This document shows positions 1 to 9,507 of a DNA stretch of 64,000 nt, piece after piece; the stretch's first letter is position 1; every line of letters starts with the position of its first letter. The stretch spans positions 62,001 through 126,000 of the forward strand of contig DATMAB010000013.1 in the NCBI GenBank assembly GCA_035573675.1, in the 5' to 3' direction. This DNA comes from Terriglobales bacterium (GTDB lineage: Bacteria; Acidobacteriota; Terriglobia; Terriglobales; Acidobacteriaceae). Both the position numbers and the translations under genes were made by a program. The notes beneath the pieces are model-generated. The model made no database searches. It had not been told where the DNA came from and saw only the letters and a list, made by a program, of their open reading frames with translations.

Positions 1-976
1 TAACCGGCGGCGCGCTTCCCTGTTCGACTACGTCTTCCTCGGCGCCGGAACCGCTTTCCAACGGGAAGGCCGGGGCGGAGTCGTCCTGCTCGGGAGCCAG
101 CCGGGCGATGCGCGCGAGCAAGGACTTCACCGCCGGCTGCAGCGTGGCTTCGTCCGGCCACTGGCGATAGAGGAATTTCTTGAGGGTATCCACCGCCTCC
201 AGGCAGATATCGACGATCTCGGCGCTGGGGCCGAGTTCGCCGTCGCGCAGGCGTCCTACCAGATCTTCGGCGCGATGCGCCACACGGGCGATGCGGTGCA
301 GGCCAACCTGTGCCGCCGAACCTTTCACCGTGTGGATCGCGCGGAACAGCCGGTGGATGTCTTCCGCGTTGGGATTCGCTTCCAGGGCGAGCAGGCACTC
401 AGTCACCACCTGCAGGTGCTCTTCCGCCTCCGGAACGAAGAATTCGAGGATCTCGTCGGGCACCTCGCCATCCGGAGGCAAATCCTCGAAGCCGGCGACG
501 GCGGCCGGCGTACCGGACTCTTGCGCAGCAGGCGCCGGCTCGCCGGCTTCGCTCGCAACCGGTTCCGACCACGATTCAGCGGCGTTCGCCTGGAAGGCGA
601 AAGGAAACTTCTGCTTGAAGGCGGCGATCTCTTCTTCCGCCTCGACGGCGTCGTTGCTGATGAAGAGCAGGTCCGACTCCAGGACGGAGACGGCTTCGGA
701 GATGAACTCCACCAGCGGAGCGGCGGCCTCCGGCGTGACGGAGGCGTTCATGGCGTACTGGAAAATGTGGGCCAGCTTGCCTGCAACTTCCGAGAAGTGC
801 GGGTAGCCGTACATGGCGGAAGCGCCGGCCAAGGTGTGGGCCGCGGCATGGAGGCGCTCCATGTCGCTGGCCGACGGGTACGGGTCCTGCAGGATGCCGG
901 AGTACTCGCGCAGGAACTGCAGGTGCTCGGAGGCTTCGGTGAGGAAGACCTCGACGAATTCCTGGTTGGGGCTCAT
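1..976 (-). CDS. CheA/ChpA-like histidine kinase, N-terminal part with two Hpt domains (cut by window edge)
   Basis: The reading frame is open from the ATG at 976 to the window edge (325 codons seen), so only the N-terminus is present. Two Hpt modules are visible. The first, about residues 5-110, has AAHTLAGAS with the candidate phospho-histidine at residue 47. The second, about 172-280, has the classical IHTVKGSAA with His215. An acidic Ala/Pro linker lies between them. Several Hpt domains in one CheA is the hallmark of ChpA/PilL-type kinases of type IV pilus systems, and the gene order here (regulator, CheW, MCP, CheR, CheA) matches pilH-pilI-pilJ-pilK-chpA. The start codon overlaps the cheR stop (ATGA), so the two are translationally coupled. 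The dimerisation, ATPase, CheW-like and possible receiver domains would lie beyond the edge and cannot be confirmed. Confidence 0.85.
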   Translation of the reverse strand, partial: MSPNQEFVEVFLTEASEHLQFLREYSGILQDPYPSASDMERLHAAAHTLAGASAMYGYPHFSEVAGKLAHIFQYAMNASVTPEAAAPLVEFISEAVSVLESDLLFISNDAVEAEEEIAAFKQKFPFAFQANAAESWSEPVASEAGEPAPAAQESGTPAAVAGFEDLPPDGEVPDEILEFFVPEAEEHLQVVTECLLALEANPNAEDIHRLFRAIHTVKGSAAQVGLHRIARVAHRAEDLVGRLRDGELGPSAEIVDICLEAVDTLKKFLYRQWPDEATLQPAVKSLLARIARLAPEQDDSAPAFPLESGSGAEEDVVEQGSAPPV

Positions 977-1833
977 GCCCTGCCCTCCGTGGTCGCGGCG
1001 GAGCGCGCGGGCTCGACAGGCTTGCGGTAGATGCGGCAGTCGCGGTGGACGATGGTCTCCAGCTTCACCGTAGCGCGGGAGATGAACTCAGCGTGGCCCA
1101 GGAAGAGGTAGCCGCCGGGCTCGAGCGAATCGTGGAAGCGATGGATGAGCTCGGCGCGGCGCGCTTCGGAAAAATAGATCAGAACGTTCATGCAGAAGAT
1201 GCAGTCGAAGCGCCCCATATAGACGGGCTGCGCCAGGTTCAAGGGCGCGAAGCTGATCATGCTGCGCAGGCGCGGCTTCACCCGGAACTGCTCGCCCACC
1301 CGGGTGAAATAGTTCTCGCGGCGGCCCAGGTCCACGTTGGCCAGGCTGCGAGCGCCGTAGACGCCGCGCTCGGCGAACTCCAGCGCGCGTTTACTGATAT
1401 CCGTGGCCAGCAGTTTGATGTCCCACGCCTCCGCGAAGGGCAGCGTCTCGGCCAGGGTGAGGGCGATGGAGTAGGGCTCTTCGCCGGAAGCGCATCCCGC
1501 GCTCCAGATGCGAAGGGTGCGCGGGTTGTGCCAGAACTTGCGGTTGCGGATCTCCGGAAGCACGCGCGTGTGCAGCGCTTCGTAGACCGCGGGATAGCGG
1601 AAGAACGTCGTCTCCTGCGTGAGCAGGCCTTCGAGGAAGGCGTCGTATTCGACGTTGGAGGAGCGCAGCAGGCGCACCAGCTCCGCGGTTCCGCCGAGCT
1701 GCTTGCGCTCGATGTGCTCGCGCACGCGGGTGGAGAAGAAGCGCTCGCGGGAATCGTCGAAGAGGATTCCCGAGCGCGCCTCGATGAGGGCGCGGATTTC
1801 CGCCATTTCATGCCCGGTGAGCGCTGCGTTCAT
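973..1833 (-). CDS. cheR: CheR-type chemoreceptor glutamate methyltransferase (PilK-like)
   Basis: 286 residues. It transfers methyl groups from S-adenosylmethionine to glutamates of the receptor encoded just upstream. The N-terminal helical domain (residues 1-75) is followed by the SAM-binding Rossmann domain with IWSAGCASGEEPYSIAL (about 125-141), TETTFFRYP-like NQETTFFR region near 75 and FDCIFCMNVLIYF near 215, all standard CheR motifs. The ATG at 1833 is chosen; a GTG one codon earlier is equally possible. It sits between the MCP and the multi-Hpt CheA, overlapping the latter by 4 bp. In Pil-Chp clusters this position is held by pilK. The family assignment is firm; the link to pili is inferred from order only. 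Confidence 0.92.
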   Translation of the reverse strand: MNAALTGHEMAEIRALIEARSGILFDDSRERFFSTRVREHIERKQLGGTAELVRLLRSSNVEYDAFLEGLLTQETTFFRYPAVYEALHTRVLPEIRNRKFWHNPRTLRIWSAGCASGEEPYSIALTLAETLPFAEAWDIKLLATDISKRALEFAERGVYGARSLANVDLGRRENYFTRVGEQFRVKPRLRSMISFAPLNLAQPVYMGRFDCIFCMNVLIYFSEARRAELIHRFHDSLEPGGYLFLGHAEFISRATVKLETIVHRDCRIYRKPVEPARSAATTEGRA

Positions 1834-1877
1834 CACCTTGCTTCCTCAGGGACCGAAGCGGCCCCGCTGGTTGTCGG

Positions 1878-3344
1878 TTACCGGCGCGCGACCGCCATTT
1901 CCGCGCGCGCATTGCCGTTGCCGTGTCCGTTCCCGTTGGCGGGAGGGAGCGCCGGAGCGGAGGTGCTGATGCGGAACTGGGAAAGCGCCTCGTTCAACTG
2001 CTCGGAGAGCTTCACCATCTGCTCGACGGTGGAGGCCGTCTGGCGCGCGCCCTGCGCAGTCTGCCGGGTGATGCTGGAGATGATCTGCATGGCGTTGGCC
2101 ACGCCTTCCGTGCCCCGCACCTGCTGCTTGGAGGCCAGCGAGATCTCCTGCACCAGCTCCGCCGACTGGCGCACCACGCTGGAGATGGCTTCCAGCGCCT
2201 TGCCGGCCTGATCGGCCAGGCGGGCGCCGACTTCCACTTCCTTGGTGCCTTCCTCCATCACCACCACGGCTTCGTTGGTCTCCGCCTGGATGGCCTTGAT
2301 GAGAGCGGCAATGTCTTTAGTGGCGGCGCGGGAGTGCTCGGCCAGCTTGCGCACTTCGTCGGCGACCACGGCAAAGCCGCGCCCGGCCTCACCGGCGCGC
2401 GCCGCTTCGATGGCGGCGTTCAGCGCCAGCAGGTTGGTCTGCTCGGTAATGTCGTTGATGACGTTGATGATCTCGCTGATCTCCAGCGAGCGGTCGCCCA
2501 GCGACTTGATCTTCTTCGCCGTGGCCTGCACGGAAGCGCGGATGCGCTGCATGCCTTCCAGCGTGTCGCGCACTGAGCGGTTGCCCTGCTCGGCGGCGTC
2601 GAGCGCGCGGCGCGCCGCTTCGGCGCTGGCTTCGGCGTTGTTCGACACCTGCTTCATGGAGACGGTCAGCTCTTCGACGGCCGAGGAGGTGTTGGTGATC
2701 TCCTGGTCCTGCTGCGTGGCGCCGGAGGCCATTTCCTCCGAGGCCACCAGGATCTGGTTGGCGCTGGCGGAAACGTCGATGGCGGCCTTGCGCACGCGCT
2801 CGAGCACGCGGGCGAAGTTATCGAGCATGAAGTTCACCGAATCCACCACGTTGCCGAGAGCGTCGTTGGTCACCTTGCCGCGCAGGGTGAGGTCGCCGCG
2901 CGAGATCTGGCTGGTGATGGTGAGGAACTCGGTCACGCTGCGCTGCAGGTTTTCCTGCGCTTCCTGGTTCTGGGAAGCGCGGGCCACCTTGTCGGCCACG
3001 CGCTGCACGTTCATGGCGATGTAGCCGAAGTCGTCGTCGCTTTCCAGCGCGATGCGAGTGCGGTAGTCGCCGGAGGCCAGACGCTCGGAGAACTCCGAGA
3101 GCGTCTGCACCGGCGTCCCGATCTTGGCGGAGAGCGCTACCCACAGACCGATGCTCGCGGCGACGGCGATGGCGAACGCGGCCAGCAACTGGAACCCGGC
3201 CGTGGACTCCATGCGGGTGAAATCCGCGATGGAAAGTCCGGCGGACTTCGAGCCGGCGCCGAACGCGAACAGCAGCACCGCGAACAGCGCGGCCAGATTC
3301 AGCGCGACCACGAGGGCCAGCGTCGAACTCAAGCGACCTTTCAT
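1878..3344 (-). CDS. methyl-accepting chemotaxis protein (PilJ position)
   Basis: 488 residues. Two membrane segments (about 8-27 and 52-72) enclose only some 25 residues, so there is almost no periplasmic sensor; sensing must be through the membrane, the HAMP region (about 73-125) or a partner. The cytoplasmic hairpin carries [41 protein letters not shown], split here as [20 protein letters not shown] followed by [20 protein letters not shown], which is the invariant tip that docks CheA and CheW. The C-terminus is an Asn/Gly/His-rich tail ([10 protein letters not shown]) ending in Arg-Arg, with no NWETF-type CheR tether. The ATG at 3344 has a good GGAGG 6-7 bases upstream. It lies between cheW and cheR in the sigma-54 operon. 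A similar tail occurs on the receptor at 13586-15619. Confidence 0.93.
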   Translation of the reverse strand: MKGRLSSTLALVVALNLAALFAVLLFAFGAGSKSAGLSIADFTRMESTAGFQLLAAFAIAVAASIGLWVALSAKIGTPVQTLSEFSERLASGDYRTRIALESDDDFGYIAMNVQRVADKVARASQNQEAQENLQRSVTEFLTITSQISRGDLTLRGKVTNDALGNVVDSVNFMLDNFARVLERVRKAAIDVSASANQILVASEEMASGATQQDQEITNTSSAVEELTVSMKQVSNNAEASAEAARRALDAAEQGNRSVRDTLEGMQRIRASVQATAKKIKSLGDRSLEISEIINVINDITEQTNLLALNAAIEAARAGEAGRGFAVVADEVRKLAEHSRAATKDIAALIKAIQAETNEAVVVMEEGTKEVEVGARLADQAGKALEAISSVVRQSAELVQEISLASKQQVRGTEGVANAMQIISSITRQTAQGARQTASTVEQMVKLSEQLNEALSQFRISTSAPALPPANGNGHGNGNARAEMAVARR

Positions 3345-3370
3345 AGCAGCCTCCGAAACAGCGAACTCTG

Positions 3371-3886
3371 TCAGATCACCGGCACAGGAAAGGCCGCCAC
3401 CAGGCGGCGCAGGTCCAGGGCCAGGGCCAAACGATCCTCATGCCGCAGCATGCCGCAGCAGTGCGGCACCTCACGCGGCGCTTCCTTCACCAGCAGCGGA
3501 TCGGTGGTGGTGAAGGTGCCGATGACTTCGTCGGCGGCAATGCCCAGGCGCAGGTCTTCGCGCTCCGCGTCGCCCGGCTGGGCCGCCACCACCACGTGCC
3601 GCGGCGGCAGATCCGCGCGCCGCCCTTCGGTGAAGGCAATGTCGATCACCGGTACGATGGCGCCGCGCAGATTGAAAATCCCCATCAGGAACGGCGGAGC
3701 CAGCGGCATGCGCGTCACCGGGCCCCACTCGACGACTTCCTCCACGTCCAGCACGGAAAGGCAGAAGCGCTCGCGCCCGGCGCGGAACACGCAGTACTGG
3801 CGCTCCGGCAGCCGCTCTTCCGGCGGCGCGGCCTCGGCGCTTTCCGCTTCCGGCGCCAGCGGTTCGAGCTGTGTCTCTTCCGGCAT
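3371..3886 (-). CDS. cheW: CheW-like coupling protein (PilI position)
   Basis: 171 residues from the ATG at 3886. A Glu/Ala/Pro-rich N-terminal extension of about 28 residues precedes a CheW SH3-like domain. Visible are [21 protein letters not shown], shortened here as [14 protein letters not shown], the core [16 protein letters not shown] (typical CheW G-xxNLRGxxxPVxDL), and [11 protein letters not shown]. It would bridge the receptor and CheA. A longer open frame to 4063 exists, but it runs through the response-regulator gene and is not protein-like. The upstream gene ends 5 bp before this ATG. CheW-only architecture is clear; coupling to this particular receptor is inferred from the operon. 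Confidence 0.9.
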   Translation of the reverse strand: MPEETQLEPLAPEAESAEAAPPEERLPERQYCVFRAGRERFCLSVLDVEEVVEWGPVTRMPLAPPFLMGIFNLRGAIVPVIDIAFTEGRRADLPPRHVVVAAQPGDAEREDLRLGIAADEVIGTFTTTDPLLVKEAPREVPHCCGMLRHEDRLALALDLRRLVAAFPVPVI

Positions 3887-3891
3887 GTTCG

Positions 3892-4257
3892 TCAAACGAA
3901 TCTCTCCACGGTCTTCAGCAGCTCTTCGCGGCTGAAGGGCTTGCCGATGAATGCATCGGCACCCTGCTGCTCCGCCCAGAAACGATCGCTGGGCGTGTTC
4001 TTCGAGGTGACCATCACCACCGGGATGCGCGCGTACTCCGCGTGGTTCTTCAGTTCCCGGCAAACCTGGAAGCCGTTGCGATGGGGCATCACGACGTCCA
4101 GAAGGATCAGCACCGGGCGCTCGACCTCGATCATCTGCTCGACGCGGCCAGGCTCATGCACAGCCACCGGCCAGTAGCCGGCATCCTTCAGGACGGCCTG
4201 GATCAGCCGGGCTTCCGCCTGCGAGTCGTCCACAATCAGAATCTTTCTCACGGCCAC
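3892..4257 (-). CDS. single-domain response regulator (PilG/PilH position)
   Basis: 121 residues, a bare CheY-like receiver. It starts KILIVDDSQAEARL, the phospho-acceptor is Asp54 in LILLDVVMP, the switch residues are in VVMVTSK, and the conserved lysine is in KPFSREEL. It is the first gene after a sigma-54 promoter at 4289-4305, which puts the predicted transcription start about 22 bases upstream. The start is GTG at 4257 (GTG GCC GTG AGA); a second GTG two codons later is possible. In Pil-Chp systems such receivers direct the pilus extension and retraction motors; that role here is an inference from gene order. Confidence 0.92.
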   Translation of the reverse strand: MAVRKILIVDDSQAEARLIQAVLKDAGYWPVAVHEPGRVEQMIEVERPVLILLDVVMPHRNGFQVCRELKNHAEYARIPVVMVTSKNTPSDRFWAEQQGADAFIGKPFSREELLKTVERFV

Positions 4258-4288
4258 ACTTCTCTCGGGGGGTTCCCGGGAAGGAAGG

Positions 4289-4305
4289 AAGCAATCGCAA
4301 CGCCA
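4289..4305 (-). promoter_or_regulatory. sigma-54 promoter for the Pil-Chp-like operon
   Basis: On the minus strand the sequence reads TGGCGTTGCGATTGCTT. It has the invariant GG and GC of sigma-54 promoters with exactly 10 bases between them (TGGC-N8-TTGCTT), about 32 bases before the response-regulator start codon. Upstream dyads at 4349-4442 are placed where an enhancer-binding activator would bind. Confidence 0.75.
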
Positions 4306-4348
4306 AGGCGGGAGGCGAGGGAGGGCGGCAGCGGGGAATTCCTCTAAG

Positions 4349-4442
4349 ACTCACTACCACAGTGAGTTAGGGGGAGGCCAATCGCCCGTCTCACTGTACT
4401 GAGACGAGCGAGGAGGTGCGGAATCTGGTCTCAGGCTGAGAC
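4349..4442. promoter_or_regulatory. cluster of three dyads, probable activator (UAS) binding region
   Basis: Three inverted repeats lie 45-140 bp upstream of the sigma-54 promoter: ACTCAC-N7-GTGAGT at 4349-4367, CGTCTCACTGTACTGAGACG at 4387-4406, and GTCTCAGGCTGAGAC at 4428-4442. The last has the same form (GTCTCA-N3-TGAGAC) as sites at 7162-7178 and 13002-13017 near two other sigma-54 promoters. Two of the three overlap the 3' end of the gene at 4391-5074. Confidence 0.6.
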
Positions 4443-5074
4443 TTTTTCTCAGCGAACTTCAGTTCCGTCTCCAGCGAGGTGAAGCGCTGCATGATCTCGT
4501 GCAGCCGCACCGCCATGGAATGGATGGTTTCGAGTTGGTCGCGTTCGTGACCGGACAGCGTGCCGGGCTCCAGCAGCATCAGTTCGGCGTGGCCCAGAAT
4601 GGAGGTTAGGGCGTTGTTCAGGCCGTGGCGCATCTCCAGCATGTAGCGGCCGAGCATGGCGTTACGTTTGGCGGCGGCGGCTTCCTGCTCGGCTTCGCGG
4701 GCGCGGGAATCGGCATCCACGCGGCGCAGGATCTCACCGCCGAGTTGGACGACGAAATCGGCCCAGCCGTCGTAGGCGCTGACGATGTGCAGGCGGCTGT
4801 GGCTGGAGCGCAGAGCGGCGGCGCGTGAACCGTCCGCAGCCACGTAGATGGTGGGGATGGGAGAAGAGTCCAGCATCCCGAGCATCACGCTGGCGCGATT
4901 GCCGCGGACCTGGCCCAGGATGCCGAGGGCATAGTCGCCGGCGTGCTTCTCGCACCAGGAATCGCTGCTCATCAGGGTGAAGGCGGGCACGTTGCGCTCC
5001 ACCTGCCAGCGGCCCATGATGGTGTGCGCGAATTCCACGTCGTCGGAGATGATCAGGACGCTCGAGTGGCTCAC
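4391..5074 (-). CDS. receiver-like plus histidine-box (DHp) protein without ATPase domain
   Basis: 227 residues. The N-terminal 120 residues resemble a degenerate receiver fold (VLIISDDVEF at 6-15), but no canonical phospho-aspartate loop or lysine is obvious. After a coiled-coil-like stretch (120-140) comes EMRHGLNNALTSILGHAEL, a good match to a HisKA dimerisation box with candidate phospho-histidine His150; compare AHEVNNPLTAILGFAEL in the kinase at 9504-12884. The protein then ends, with no N, G1 or G2 boxes of an ATPase. It could be a phosphotransfer partner of the neighbouring kinase or CheA, or a dimerising decoy. Start and stop overlap the upstream gene by ATGA. Its 3' end contains the activator sites of the next operon. 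Confidence 0.75.
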   Translation of the reverse strand: MSHSSVLIISDDVEFAHTIMGRWQVERNVPAFTLMSSDSWCEKHAGDYALGILGQVRGNRASVMLGMLDSSPIPTIYVAADGSRAAALRSSHSRLHIVSAYDGWADFVVQLGGEILRRVDADSRAREAEQEAAAAKRNAMLGRYMLEMRHGLNNALTSILGHAELMLLEPGTLSGHERDQLETIHSMAVRLHEIMQRFTSLETELKFAEKKSQPETRFRTSSLVSVQ

Positions 5075-6555
5075 TGCGCACCTCCGCCGGAAGCCAGCCG
5101 GGTGGCTTCTTCAATCAGCACTTGCAGGCGCTTGGCGGTGGCGGCGAGGTTCACGGCGGCGTCGACGTTCTTGGCCTGCCTGGCTTTTTCAGTCCAGTCG
5201 GCCAGGCTGGCGGCTTCGGCCTGCGCCGCCGTGAGGCGGCCATTCAGGTAAAGCGGCCGGCCGGTGCGCTTGGCGCGATCCATGGCCTCGAACAGCCAGG
5301 AACGCGCGGCCACGGCGCGCTGCAACGCGTCCGAGATCTCGTCGCCACCCTGGACGAAGCTGGCCACTTCCCAGGTGGAAAGCAGGACCTTCGAGCCGTT
5401 CAGCACGATTGTGGTGGCTGCGGAAGCACGCCGAGGCGACGCCAGGAGTTGCTCCGCGATGGCTTCGACACAAGCTTCCACGTCGGCGGGACCTGTGGGT
5501 TCCTCCACTTCGAGCACGGCGAGGGAGGGCTGAATCGGCTTCGGCGCATCGGCGGCGGCCTCGACAGTCTGCGGCTGTGCTGCCGTCGGCTCTTCGGCTT
5601 TGGCTGCTTCGGTCTTGGCCTCTGCCAGTTCGAGCACTTCAGCTTCGGGCTCGCAGGCCACAGGCTCGGCCGGGGCCGCCGGCTGAAGCGCCTTTTCCAG
5701 GCATTCCCGGATGGCCGTCAACTGCTCAAAGGGACGACCGGCCGCGTAGGAAGCCTGAAAGGGCTTCTTCCACTCCTGCGCCAGGCGGCGAAGATCAGCC
5801 AGAGACTGGGTGGCGGCCAGGCCGCAGACGGTGCAGTCCACACTCTCCACGCCGCGGGCCGCGAGGGCATCGGCGGCGATGCGGATGGCGTGCAACTCGG
5901 CCTGCATCAAGCGGAAGAAGGCGCCGCGCATCAGGTAGTTGAAGCGGGTGAAGGCCACGAGGGTCAAAGGCTCGTAGTAGGCTTCGCCGAGGTCGGATTT
6001 CCAGCGGCGGCCTTCGTCGAGCACGCCGGCGGCGAAGAGTTCACCGAGTCCGCCGCACTGGCGCATGCGCACAAGAAGTCCATCGAGGACGGGAGAGCAT
6101 TCGCTGGGCTCGGCCGGAACTTCGCCCAAGACCGGAGCGAGCACGGCGCGCACTTCGTCTTCGGTGACGTCGCGGTCGTGGAACTCGGAGGGTGCGGTGT
6201 GCACGAAGTACTGCACCAGCAGGAAGTCGAGCTTGTCGCGGTCGGCATCCGATCTCGTTTGTTTGTTGAGGTGGCGAAGGATGAGCGCGCGCAGGCTTTC
6301 TTCGGTAGCCAGCGGCGAGGTCTGCAGGAACTGGCGCAACTGGTAAACCTTCACGCGCTCGTCCATGTCGTCGAGCCAGCGGAGGGCGTCGCTCATGATC
6401 CTGGGGCTGACGCGCTCCGGCGCCGACTCCATCTCGGGCAGCGGCGCCAGGCCCAGCTCGAAGTAGCGGGTGAGCGCGGCGTAAATCGGATAGATGCTGC
6501 GCGCTTCACGCCACTGGGCGGCGGTCACGGCGAAAGATGTGGCAGCGGCGGTCAT
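5071..6555 (-). CDS. unrecognised 494-residue cytoplasmic protein
   Basis: I do not recognise a family. The protein has no signal peptide or membrane segment. The first 300 residues are Leu/Ala/Arg-rich and look all-helical. A Glu/Ala/Pro linker follows (about 300-365), then a second domain beginning ADVEACVEAIAEQLL and containing TTIVLNGSKVLLSTWEVASF, ending in a helical Ala-rich tail. A CTVCGLA motif near 240 has two cysteines. The ATG at 6555 overlaps the stop of the PilZ-like gene (ATGA), and its own stop overlaps the next gene the same way, so three genes are translationally coupled. Context ties it to the sigma-54-controlled signalling island; its function is unknown. Confidence 0.8.
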   Translation of the reverse strand: MTAAATSFAVTAAQWREARSIYPIYAALTRYFELGLAPLPEMESAPERVSPRIMSDALRWLDDMDERVKVYQLRQFLQTSPLATEESLRALILRHLNKQTRSDADRDKLDFLLVQYFVHTAPSEFHDRDVTEDEVRAVLAPVLGEVPAEPSECSPVLDGLLVRMRQCGGLGELFAAGVLDEGRRWKSDLGEAYYEPLTLVAFTRFNYLMRGAFFRLMQAELHAIRIAADALAARGVESVDCTVCGLAATQSLADLRRLAQEWKKPFQASYAAGRPFEQLTAIRECLEKALQPAAPAEPVACEPEAEVLELAEAKTEAAKAEEPTAAQPQTVEAAADAPKPIQPSLAVLEVEEPTGPADVEACVEAIAEQLLASPRRASAATTIVLNGSKVLLSTWEVASFVQGGDEISDALQRAVAARSWLFEAMDRAKRTGRPLYLNGRLTAAQAEAASLADWTEKARQAKNVDAAVNLAATAKRLQVLIEEATRLASGGGAQ

Positions 6556-6896
6556 TTCTTGATGATCCAAGTGGGCAGAGGTCGGGCGAAGCGGGCGGCC
6601 ACCGCGCGCTTGCCGTTGTGATACTGCACCGCCACTACCGCGGCGTCGATGGCAAGCGAGCGGTCGGAGTTCTCCAGGCGCACCAGGTCGCCGAATTCCA
6701 GCGGCAGGGCGGAGGCGAACAGGGCCTCGCGCGGAGTGCCGAACTCAATGAGGGTCTGCTCGTGGATGGTCTCGCCCGCGGGCGTGTAGCCGGTGACCTC
6801 GACCGGCAGGTGGACGCCGACGGCCTCGGGAAAGTAGCGGGCCAACTTGGCGACAAAGGGCTCGGGGGCAGACACAGCTTTGGCTTGGTTGGACAC
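6552..6896 (-). CDS. PilZ-like domain protein
   Basis: 114 residues from the GTG at 6896, which has AGGA five bases upstream; a GTG at 6908 would add four residues. The domain shows HLPVEVTGYTPAGETIHEQT, then a degenerate region in place of the usual S-x-x-G motif, LPLEFGDLVRLEN, AAVVAVQY and RAVAARF. This is the strand pattern of PilZ-fold proteins (x-G-D-x-V-x-L plus a terminal A-x-R-F). The RxxxR c-di-GMP motif is not clearly present, so binding of the nucleotide is uncertain. It is the first gene behind the sigma-54 promoter at 7059-7074 and is coupled to the 494-residue protein. A diguanylate cyclase occurs elsewhere in the window (40581-41654). Confidence 0.65.
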   Translation of the reverse strand: MSNQAKAVSAPEPFVAKLARYFPEAVGVHLPVEVTGYTPAGETIHEQTLIEFGTPREALFASALPLEFGDLVRLENSDRSLAIDAAVVAVQYHNGKRAVAARFARPLPTWIIKK

Positions 6897-7058
6897 GTGT
6901 TTCCTCACGCCTCGCGCGGCTTGAGCTGCGTGGCCGAGCCAGACAGAGACCCGGCCTGCCCGCGGTCAAGTTCCGTGATTAGTGCCTTCTTCACCCGTCC
7001 CGGCCGGACAAGGGCGCGAGACCGCTGCGATGGCGTGAAGATTCGCACTGGGGCTAAG

Positions 7059-7074
7059 AGCAACGGTGCGGCCA
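7059..7074 (-). promoter_or_regulatory. sigma-54 promoter for the PilZ-like operon
   Basis: The minus strand reads TGGCCGCACCGTTGCT, with GG and GC separated by 10 bases and a perfect TTGC -12 element. The predicted start lies near 7048, leaving a leader of about 150 bases before the GTG at 6896. Activator-type sites lie about 90-160 bp upstream (7162-7232). Confidence 0.7.
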
Positions 7075-7161
7075 AACGACCTCCGCAGGAGCTTGTGGCC
7101 GCAACTTATTGATTTCGAAGGAAGTGGAGACGTGGAGGTAAGGGAGCGTGGGTGGACGACC

Positions 7162-7232
7162 CGTCTCAGGTTGAAACGAATCTCAGGAGTAACCATTATG
7201 AACAGCGGTCTTTCTCGAAACCTAATCTCAGG
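7162..7232. promoter_or_regulatory. activator (UAS) palindrome plus two half-sites
   Basis: CGTCTCAGGTTGAAACG at 7162-7178 is the GTCTCA-N3-TGAGAC palindrome with one mismatch. Further TCTCAGG half-sites lie at 7181-7187 and 7226-7232. The distance to the sigma-54 promoter at 7059-7074 is typical for enhancer sites. Apart from these sites and the promoter, I see nothing else in the 6909-7270 gap. Confidence 0.6.
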
Positions 7233-7270
7233 CAGTCTTCATTGAGTCGAACGCAAGGTCACGATTGTGG

Positions 7271-7666
7271 TTACCGCAGGGTGGGCGTCCCGTCCGAGGT
7301 TCGTTCATATCTCTTGTCGGCTGCCTTCGCAATGAAGAACGTTGCCAGCCCAGCGACAGCGGCGATTGCGAGGCTCTCCTTGGGATGGTTATTTAGCATT
7401 ACGCCCATCAGCCCGCGCAGCGCCATGAAGCCCATGGCAGCGCCGATCATGAGGAGCTTTCTGCGCGCGAAGAGAATGCAGAGCAGTGTGACGGTCGTTG
7501 AGACAAGGCCTGCCTTGAGGTGCTGGTCAGTTGGCGGCCCGTTCCAAAGGTAGGCAATGGTGAGCATGGAGGAGAAGGTGCAGACTACGCCTAAGTAGAC
7601 ATCCAAGCGCTCCAGGGAACGGCTGTAGGTTGACGCCCGGTTCGGACGCTGGTCGTCGCCTTCCAA
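7271..7666 (-). CDS. small membrane protein of unknown function
   Basis: 131 residues with a TTG start at 7666 preceded by GAGGTGATC; later starts cannot be excluded. Three hydrophobic segments are visible: about 24-42 (YLGVVCTFSSMLTIAYL), 53-85 (LVSTTVTLLCILFARRKLLM with GAAMGFMALRGLMGVML) and 97-113 (LAIAAVAGLATFFIAK). A charged C-terminus ends in ERTSDGTPTLR. No family is recognised. It lies 38 bp downstream of the NtrC-type regulator on the same strand and could be the last gene of that operon. Confidence 0.6.
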   Translation of the reverse strand: MEGDDQRPNRASTYSRSLERLDVYLGVVCTFSSMLTIAYLWNGPPTDQHLKAGLVSTTVTLLCILFARRKLLMIGAAMGFMALRGLMGVMLNNHPKESLAIAAVAGLATFFIAKAADKRYERTSDGTPTLR

Positions 7667-7704
7667 AGATCACCTCGAAGATTCGGGCCTCTGACCGACC
7701 ACCA

Positions 7705-9087
<1,383 letters not shown>

Positions 9088-9114
9088 CGAACCTGGCTCA
9101 CCGGACCTCGCTCA

Positions 9115-9507
9115 TCAGGCCTTACCGAACACCTTCTGGACCGTTTCCAGAAGCTGGTGGACGCGAAAGGGCTTCTCCACGCAGGGAGCGCCGGTGCGCT
9201 CCAGCATGCTGGCAGTCTCTTCGCTGACGACGTCGCCGGTAATGAAAATGATGCGTGCGGCCAGGTCGGGGCGGTTGGCGGCGATCCAGGCGTGGACGTC
9301 GGCGCCAGAGACGCCCCCCGGCATCCGAATGTCGGTAATGATACCCCGGTAGACGCCGCCGGCCAGCATGCGCAGGCCGTCCACACCGGAGCTGGCTGGA
9401 ACCACGCGATAGCCGTTGCGCTCGAGCGTAGTACGGATGAGCATCATGACCGAAGGCTCATCTTCGATGACCAGCACGGGTTCCTGGGGCACCGGCGGCG
9501 CGCTCAT
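9115..9507 (-). CDS. stand-alone receiver protein
   Basis: 130 residues, a single receiver domain: VLVIEDEPS at 11-19, phospho-acceptor Asp59 in GIITDIRMP, IIFITGD switch region and CVEKPFRV with the conserved lysine. No output domain is attached. The start codon overlaps the kinase stop (ATGA at 9504-9507), so it is coupled to the kinase and probably takes phosphate from it, either as a sink or as an intermediate. The NtrC-type regulator follows. The GG insertion in IRMPGGVSG is slightly unusual for a receiver loop. Confidence 0.93.
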   Translation of the reverse strand: MSAPPVPQEPVLVIEDEPSVMMLIRTTLERNGYRVVPASSGVDGLRMLAGGVYRGIITDIRMPGGVSGADVHAWIAANRPDLAARIIFITGDVVSEETASMLERTGAPCVEKPFRVHQLLETVQKVFGKA

